This document shows, in pieces, positions 58,929-64,000 of a stretch of 64,000 nt of DNA. This DNA is from Actinokineospora pegani (GTDB taxonomy: Bacteria > Actinomycetota > Actinomycetes > Mycobacteriales > Pseudonocardiaceae). The notes under the pieces were generated by a model. The model searched no databases. It was not told the DNA's origin and saw only the letters and a list, made by a program, of their open reading frames with translations. The position numbers were made by a program, and so were the translations under genes. The stretch covers positions 62,001-126,000 of the forward strand of contig NZ_WHOL01000065.1 in NCBI RefSeq assembly GCF_009745975.1, given 5' to 3'. The first letter of the stretch is position 1, and every line of letters starts with the position of its first letter.

Positions 58929-59672
58929 GTGCTCGTCTGCGCCGGGGCGGGGATGGGGGTCGACTCCGGCCTGCCCGACTTCCGGGGGACCGAGGGCTTC
59001 TGGCGCGCCTACCCGCCGTACCAGCGGTTGGGGTTGGCGTTCGAGGAGCTCGCGGACCCGGTGCACTTCGCCGACGACCCCGAGCTGGCCTGGGGCTTCT
59101 ACGGGCACCGCCTCCACCTCTACCGCGACACCGTTCCGCACGCGGGCTTCGACATCCTGGCCGGGTGGGGTGCGCGGGTCTTCACCTCCAACGTCGACGG
59201 GCAGTTCCAGAAGGCGGGGTTCGAGCACGTCGCGGAGGTGCACGGGTCGATCCACCACCTGCAGTGCTCCCTGCCCTGCAGGAGCGACGTCTGGTCCGCC
59301 CACGACGTCGGCGTTCCGATCGACCCGGAGACGATGCGCGCGACCGGGCCCCTCCCCACCTGCCCCACCTGCGGCAGCCTCGCCCGGCCCAACATCCTGA
59401 TGTTCGGTGACGCCGATTGGGTTCCGGACCGCAGCCAGGCGGGGTTGGACGCTCTCTCCGACTGGCGCCGCGCGCAGCGGGACCTGGTGGTCATCGAGAT
59501 CGGCGCAGGCCAAGCCGTTCCCACGGTTCGCCGCTATGCCGAGCTCTCCAGTGCCGCGACCGGTGCGCTGATCCGCATCAACCCCCGGGAGCCCGGGATT
59601 CGCCACGGTCGAGGGGTGTCTCTCCCCCTCAACGCCGCAGAAGCCCTCCAGCAGATCCAGGACCGTCTCTGA
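58929..59672 (+). CDS. Sir2 family NAD-dependent protein deacylase, start codon unusual
   Basis: This sirtuin fold carries GAGMGVDSGLPDFRG (NAD site), TSNVDGQFQKAG, the catalytic histidine in EVHGSIHHLQC and a zinc ribbon (CSLPC, CPTCG), followed by ARPNILMFGD. The earliest canonical start is the GTG at 58929, which leaves almost no sequence before the first beta strand. In-frame codons from 58875 read A-I-S-D-P-I-G-A-A-A-D-L-V-R, a typical N-terminus for this family, with ATC (58878) standing where ATG is expected and AAGGG seven bases before it. The true start may be ATC, or the sequence may have mutated. Confidence 0.85.
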   Translation: MLVCAGAGMGVDSGLPDFRGTEGFWRAYPPYQRLGLAFEELADPVHFADDPELAWGFYGHRLHLYRDTVPHAGFDILAGWGARVFTSNVDGQFQKAGFEHVAEVHGSIHHLQCSLPCRSDVWSAHDVGVPIDPETMRATGPLPTCPTCGSLARPNILMFGDADWVPDRSQAGLDALSDWRRAQRDLVVIEIGAGQAVPTVRRYAELSSAATGALIRINPREPGIRHGRGVSLPLNAAEALQQIQDRL

Positions 59673-59676
59673 AGCA

Positions 59677-60687
59677 CTACCGGGGAAGCACCAGTTCGGT
59701 CAGCACAGCGTTGTGATCGGTGCCGGGCACGTCGTACACCGCTGTCATCTGGGCCCCGACCCGCCGGTCGTACAGCACGTGGTCGATGGTGATTGGCGGC
59801 ACCCAGTTCTCCTGCCACGTCGGCCGCAGGGCCTCCCCGGTCGACTCCGCCGCGTCCGAGTACCCCCGGTCGAGCAGCCGGTTGAACGCCCCGTGGTCGA
59901 GGGTCGCGTTGAAGTCGCCCGCCAGCACCCGGGGGCGTCCGCGGGAGTCCGGGTTCGGCATCGCGTTGAGCTCCCGCTCCCACTGGACCCGGTTCTCCTC
60001 TGCCCCCACCGGCGGCATCACGTGCACCGACAGCACCTCGAGGTCGTGCCGACCGGACAGGTCGAGAACGGCCGCGGGCATCTCGAACGAGGTCGGGTGC
60101 TGGTTCAGCACGATCTGGCGCAGCGGGACCTTGGCCAGGATGCCGCCGCCCGCGCCGCCCGGCTTGGGGCGCAGGACGCGGTGGGGCAGCAGGTCGGCCA
60201 AGCCCTCCTGGTCCAGGGCGGTCACCGCCGCCGGGGTCAGCTCCTGCAGGACCAGCACGTCGGCCTGGGCGTCGCGGACCAGGCGGACGACGGTGGCCGG
60301 GTCGGCGAAGCCCAGGCGGAGGTTGACCGACATCAGCCGCACGTGCTGACCGTCGGGGAGGGGGCCGCCGTCGGCGAGGACGCGTGGGGTGATGACGACG
60401 CCCAGCGACGCCGACAGCACCAGGGCGACCATGGCCAGCCAGCGCCTGCCGACGAGCAGCGCGAAGATCACCCACACGACGCCCGCCGCGCCCGCGTACG
60501 GGGTCAGCGCCAGCGCGGCGACGGTAAAGCGGTTGCCATCGATGCCGACGAGCCGCAACGCTGCCAGCACGCCCAAGCCCAGCACCGGCACCAGGACCAG
60601 CACCGTGACCCACCGCCTGCGCCGCCGCCTGGGCGGGGGCTCGTCGAGCAGGTGCTCGCCCGCGGTGGGGGACTGTCGCAGCGCCAT
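59677..60687 (-). CDS. Membrane-anchored endonuclease/exonuclease/phosphatase family protein
   Basis: In this 336-residue protein, three membrane helices in the first 110 residues precede an external EEP (DNase I-like) domain. Its metal and catalytic residues are visible in MSVNLRLG, VLQELTP, LAGDFNATLDH, IDHVLYDR and GTDHNAVL. Such proteins hydrolyse phosphodiesters or phosphate esters of nucleic acids, phospholipids or nucleotides outside the cell. The start is ATG 60687 or 60699. It converges on the sirtuin gene (4-bp gap). Confidence 0.88.
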   Translation of the reverse strand: MALRQSPTAGEHLLDEPPPRRRRRRWVTVLVLVPVLGLGVLAALRLVGIDGNRFTVAALALTPYAGAAGVVWVIFALLVGRRWLAMVALVLSASLGVVITPRVLADGGPLPDGQHVRLMSVNLRLGFADPATVVRLVRDAQADVLVLQELTPAAVTALDQEGLADLLPHRVLRPKPGGAGGGILAKVPLRQIVLNQHPTSFEMPAAVLDLSGRHDLEVLSVHVMPPVGAEENRVQWERELNAMPNPDSRGRPRVLAGDFNATLDHGAFNRLLDRGYSDAAESTGEALRPTWQENWVPPITIDHVLYDRRVGAQMTAVYDVPGTDHNAVLTELVLPR

Positions 60688-60785
60688 GGCACCCAGCATG
60701 CCCGAAGCCGGCGCGGTGACAGCGCCCTGTGCCCGGTGTGACAGCGCCCGGGTGCAGGCTGGGCGCACGAGAGAAGGGGGACGCC

Positions 60786-61757
60786 ATGTCCGAGCTGGCC
60801 ATCGAGGCCGAGGGGTTGGTGAAGCGGTTCGGCGAGACGGTCGCCCTCGACGGGGTCGACCTGGCCGTGCCGAGGGGGAAGGTGCTCGGCGTGCTGGGCC
60901 CGAACGGGGCGGGCAAGACCACCGCCGTGCGGGTGCTGGCGACGCTGCTGCGCGCCGACGAGGGCCGGGCCGTGGTCGGCGGGTTCGACGTGGTCGAGCA
61001 GGCCACGGCGGTGCGCGGGCTGGTCGGGCTCACCGGCCAGTACGCCTCCGTCGACGAGGACCTGTCCGGCGCCGAGAACCTGGTGCTCATCGGCAAGCTG
61101 CTCGGCCTGTCCAAGGCCGAGGCCAAGGCCCGCGCCGCCGAGCTGCTCGAGCGGTTCGAGCTGACCGAGGCCGCCACCCGGTCGGTCAAGACCTACTCCG
61201 GGGGCATGCGCCGCCGGGCCGACCTGGCCGCCAGCCTGGTCGGGCGGCCCGAGGTGCTCTACCTCGACGAGCCGACCACCGGCCTGGACCCGCACAGCCG
61301 CAACGAGGTGTGGGCGACGGTCCGCGGCCTGGTCGACGAGGGGGTGACGGTGCTGCTGACCACGCAGTACCTGGAGGAGGCCGACCAGTTGGCCGACCTG
61401 ATCACCGTCATCGACCACGGCAAGGTCATCGCCAACGGCACCCCGAACGACCTCAAGCGCCGCACCGGCAGCCAGACCCTGCAGGTCCGCCCGTCGCTGG
61501 CCGCCGACCTCGCGGCGGTCGCGGAGATCCTGCGCCAGCTCACCGGGGTGGAGCCGATCACCAACACGGAGTCCGGCCTGCTCAGCACGCCCGTGGACAA
61601 CCCCGTCCTGCTGTCCACGGTCGTCCGCCGCCTCGACGAGGCGGGCATCACCGCCGACGAGCTGGCGCTGCGCCTGCCCAGCCTCGACGAGGTGTTCCTC
61701 ACCCTCACCGGCAAGACCGCCAAGGTCGACAAGGTCACAGAAGGGAGCCCCGCGTGA
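60786..61757 (+). CDS. DrrA-type ABC transporter ATP-binding protein
   Basis: This 323-residue protein has Walker A GPNGAGKTT near residue 40, the signature YSGGMRRR, Walker B VLYLDEPTTGLDP and a QYLEEAD switch region. The C-terminal extension of about 90 residues (LPSLDEVFLTLTGKTA) is typical of DrrA, the ATPase of drug and antibiotic exporters. GAGAAGGGGGA precedes the ATG. The stop overlaps the permease gene. Confidence 0.94.
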   Translation: MSELAIEAEGLVKRFGETVALDGVDLAVPRGKVLGVLGPNGAGKTTAVRVLATLLRADEGRAVVGGFDVVEQATAVRGLVGLTGQYASVDEDLSGAENLVLIGKLLGLSKAEAKARAAELLERFELTEAATRSVKTYSGGMRRRADLAASLVGRPEVLYLDEPTTGLDPHSRNEVWATVRGLVDEGVTVLLTTQYLEEADQLADLITVIDHGKVIANGTPNDLKRRTGSQTLQVRPSLAADLAAVAEILRQLTGVEPITNTESGLLSTPVDNPVLLSTVVRRLDEAGITADELALRLPSLDEVFLTLTGKTAKVDKVTEGSPA

Positions 61758-62545
61758 CCGCCCCCGCCGCGCACACCATCGGCCCGGTCCAGGCCGTGCG
61801 CCACGGCCTGGTCCTCGCGGGCCGCTCCATCACCAAGATCCGCAAGACCCCGGCGTCGCTGCTGGACGTCACCCTGCAGCCGATCATGTTCCTGCTGCTG
61901 TTCGTCTACCTGTTCGGCGGCGCGATCGCGGGCAGCTCCGACGAGTACCTGCAGATGCTGCTGCCCGGCCTGATGGTGCAGAACATCGCCTTCGCCAGCC
62001 TGGGCACCGGCATGGCGCTGAGCACCGACATCTCCAAGGGCGTGTTCGACCGCTTCCGCGCCATGCCCATCGCCCGGTCCGCCCCGCTGGTCGGCGCGGT
62101 GCTCGGTGACGTGGTCCGGTTCGTGGTCACGTTGGCCGTGCTGATCACCTTCGCGGTCGTCCTGGGCTTCCGCGTGCAGACGGACCCGGTCCGGTTCCTC
62201 ATCGCCGTCGCGCTGATGATCCTGTTCGGGCTCTGCCTGTGCTGGGTGTCGGTCTTCGTCGGCATGCTGGTGAAGAGCCCGCAGGCCGTGCCGGGCACGC
62301 TGACCGCGTTCATCCTCCCGCTCACCTTCGGCAGCAACGTCTTCGTGCCCGCCGACACCCTGCCCGGCTGGCTGCGGGTGTGGGTGGACGTCAACCCGGT
62401 CACCCACCTGACGACCGCCGCCCGGGGACTGCTGCTGGGCGGCGAGTGGGCGGGCAACGCGGCCATCGCGTTCGTGTGGGGGCTGGGCATCGTCGCGGTG
62501 TTCTTCCCGCTGGCGCTGCGCGCCTACCGCCGCCGCGTCGGCTGA
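61754..62545 (+). CDS. DrrB-type ABC-2 transporter permease
   Basis: The 263-residue membrane protein has six helices and ABC-2 family features: PIMFLLLFVYLFGG, FDRFRAMPIARSAPLVG and VNPVTHLTTAARGLL. It forms the exporter channel with the ATPase encoded directly upstream (GTGA overlap). The substrate is unknown; the neighbouring regulator may control it. Confidence 0.93.
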   Translation: MTAPAAHTIGPVQAVRHGLVLAGRSITKIRKTPASLLDVTLQPIMFLLLFVYLFGGAIAGSSDEYLQMLLPGLMVQNIAFASLGTGMALSTDISKGVFDRFRAMPIARSAPLVGAVLGDVVRFVVTLAVLITFAVVLGFRVQTDPVRFLIAVALMILFGLCLCWVSVFVGMLVKSPQAVPGTLTAFILPLTFGSNVFVPADTLPGWLRVWVDVNPVTHLTTAARGLLLGGEWAGNAAIAFVWGLGIVAVFFPLALRAYRRRVG

Positions 62546-62553
62546 CCCGACCG

Positions 62554-62592
62554 AGGCCGACCACCGCGCCGCTCAGGTGCGGTGGTCGGCCT
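62554..62592. terminator. Bidirectional terminator between the ABC operon and the regulator gene
   Basis: AGGCCGACCACCGC (62554-62567) and GCGGTGGTCGGCCT (62579-62592) form a 14-bp stem, followed by TTT on the plus strand. The convergent regulator's stop codon lies inside the loop. Confidence 0.85.
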
Positions 62593-64000
62593 TTTCGGCC
62601 ACAGTGGACAGTACTTTGAGGAGTTCCGTGAGCGCTTCGGCGCGGGGCAGCTCGCTGGCGGCCGTGTAGACCTCGTGGCGCCGCTCCTGGCCCAGCGCGG
62701 CGTCCAGCTCCGCGGTGAGCGCGGACAGCTCGGGGTTGCCCAGGTCAGGGGCGCCGCGGGTGGCCGTGGTCAGGCCGAGCAGGCGGGCGGCGGTCTCGGG
62801 GTCGCCCTCGGCCCGGCACAGCACGGCGACCGCCTCGGCCACGCCGCTGAGGATGGGCGTGTCGGTAACGGGCACCTGGTCGCCGGTGGCCTCGGTCAGC
62901 CAGCGTCGGGCCCGGGGGAAGTCCTCGGCGGCGGTGGCGATCTGGATGCCGACGGTGGCGAACATGACGCGGAGCTGCGCGGCGCGGTCGCCGAGCTGGG
63001 CCAGGTGCGGCAGGCCGGTGGCGAACTCGGCCTCGGCGCCCGCCAGGTCGCCGCGCAGCCGCAGCACCGTGGCCAGCCAGGCGCGCACCAGCAGCGACAG
63101 GTCGTCCGCGCCCCGGTCGGCGACCAGGACGAGAGCCTCGCGGAGCTGCTGCTCGCCGCCCGCCAGGTCGCCCGCCCTGGCGCGCTGCACGCCCATCCTG
63201 GCGATCACGCCGGGCAGCTCGTCGGCCGCGCCCAGCTCGCTGGCCAGGCGCACGGCCTCCTCGGTCGCGGCGATGGACGCGGCGTGGTCGCCGAGCAGGG
63301 ACCGGCGCTCGGCGACCTGGCCGACGGCCATCGCCTGCCCCCACCGGTCGCCCAGGTCGCGGAAGCGGGCCAGCGCGCCGGTGGCGGCGGCCTCCGCGCC
63401 GAGCAGGTCGCCCGCGTTCTCCAGCAGGAACGCCCGGCTCAACTCGGCCATCCCGCGCGCCCACGGGTCCGGGTGCGCCTCGGCCCGGCCCACCGCGGTC
63501 CACGCGCCCGCCACGTCGCCGGTGAAGGCGGCCAGCATCGGCTCCATCACGGCCAGCAGCGGGTAGCCGCTCATCGCGTCGACGGCGGCCAGCTCGGCGC
63601 GCAGCGCGATCGTGACCGCGCGGTCGGGGAGGCCGTGGCTGTCGTTGAACAGGGACAGCGCGCGCAGGGTCACCCTGGCCGCGTCGGGCATGTCGCCGGG
63701 CATGGCCGCGACGGCGGAGATCAGGTTCGTGGCCTCGCGGTGGTGGCCGCCGATCATCCAGTACCACATGGCGCCCAGGGCCAGCGCCGCCGCGGCCTCG
63801 GTGTCGCCCGCGCCGACGGCCGCGCGCAGGGCGCCGAGCACGTTGCCGTGGTCGGCCTCGATGCGGCGCAGCCAGTGCACCTGCTCGTGCCCGCGCAGGT
63901 GCGGCTCGGCGGCTCGCAGCAGCGTCAACACGCACCGGCCGAACGCGACCCGCACGCTCTCGGCCTCGCCCGACTCGCCCAGCCGCTCGGCCGCGTACGC
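62573..64000 (-). CDS. C-terminal part of a large TPR-containing regulator (AfsR/SARP or LuxR-ATPase type), truncated by window edge
   Basis: The frame is open to the right edge, so the N-terminal DNA-binding and ATPase domains are not visible. About 475 residues remain: at the start AYAAERLGESGEAESVRVAF, a stretch typically found after the NB-ARC/ATPase domain of AfsR-like or BTAD regulators, then HEQVHWLRRIEADHGNVLGAL and a series of TPR-like helical repeats (AMAVGQVAERRSLLGDHAAS, AWLATVLRLRGDLAGAEAEF). The DNA-binding type cannot be decided. It may regulate the adjacent DrrAB-type exporter. Confidence 0.8.
   Translation of the reverse strand, partial: AYAAERLGESGEAESVRVAFGRCVLTLLRAAEPHLRGHEQVHWLRRIEADHGNVLGALRAAVGAGDTEAAAALALGAMWYWMIGGHHREATNLISAVAAMPGDMPDAARVTLRALSLFNDSHGLPDRAVTIALRAELAAVDAMSGYPLLAVMEPMLAAFTGDVAGAWTAVGRAEAHPDPWARGMAELSRAFLLENAGDLLGAEAAATGALARFRDLGDRWGQAMAVGQVAERRSLLGDHAASIAATEEAVRLASELGAADELPGVIARMGVQRARAGDLAGGEQQLREALVLVADRGADDLSLLVRAWLATVLRLRGDLAGAEAEFATGLPHLAQLGDRAAQLRVMFATVGIQIATAAEDFPRARRWLTEATGDQVPVTDTPILSGVAEAVAVLCRAEGDPETAARLLGLTTATRGAPDLGNPELSALTAELDAALGQERRHEVYTAASELPRAEALTELLKVLSTVAEKADHRT

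Overview
The window is about 72% GC, gene-dense, full of GTG starts and ATGA/GTGA stop-start overlaps, and carries lsr2, an mhuD-type haem oxygenase and a DUF3180 gene. This points to a high-GC actinobacterium, most likely of the order Pseudonocardiales (Saccharothrix/Actinokineospora/Lentzea-like). Gene order from ssd to clpC and mhuD follows, in mirror orientation, the mycobacterial Rv3660c-Rv3592 segment. It is therefore a conserved chromosomal region with lineage-specific insertions, not a plasmid or phage. No IS element, integrase or CRISPR array was seen.

Layout. 1-4.3 kb: Tad/Flp secretion cluster (ssd 3' end, tadA, tadB, tadC, a tiny DUF4244 pilin-like gene, a TadE-like gene and a TadE/G-like gene that looks frameshifted). 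4.6-8.3 kb: a small Prim-Pol-like protein and a convergent MrfA/Hrq1-type helicase. 8.5-19.8 kb: proton-pumping pyrophosphatase, three tandem related lipoproteins, an Rv3647c-like gene, topA, an MFS transporter fused to a thymidylate-kinase-like domain that has lost its P-loop, and the clamp-loader delta' gene. 19.9-33.6 kb is the accessory part: a large secreted protein, tRNA-Thr(CGT), a probable phosphorothioate-sensing McrA-like nuclease, a membrane kinase with a look-alike partner protein and a divergent secreted Thr/Pro-rich protein, an F420-dependent oxidoreductase, gamma carbonic anhydrase, a hotdog thioesterase, a ZTP-riboswitch/glyA unit, a marR/DHA2 efflux pair and a SMI1/KNR4 protein.

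33.6-58.4 kb is housekeeping: ppa, a divergent PBP4-type dacB with a very long acidic N-terminus, a DUF2342 metalloprotease gene with tilS, hpt, ftsH, the folate operon folE-P-B-K with DUF3180, a DUF6779 protein, a PrsW protease, a pantothenate/CoA operon (DUF2520 gene, panC, panD, coaX), lysS, lsr2, an iron-regulated-looking FhuF-like reductase and clpC. 58.5-64 kb: mhuD-like haem monooxygenase, a sirtuin whose apparent start codon is ATC, an endonuclease/exonuclease/phosphatase-family membrane protein, a DrrAB-type ABC exporter and the 3' part of a large TPR regulator that runs off the right edge.

The most interesting items are: (i) the kinase/partner pair at 23.5-26.0 kb, where both proteins end in the same arrangement (beta-rich extracytoplasmic domain plus three membrane helices); (ii) the MFS-pseudo-TMPK fusion sitting in the classical tmk-holB position; (iii) the SBD-HNH nuclease; (iv) the ZTP riboswitch in front of glyA; (v) several start-codon and frame oddities (sirtuin ATC start, TadE/G-like frameshift, 11-codon leader before the panC operon). 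All calls come from reading the sequence; no database search was run.
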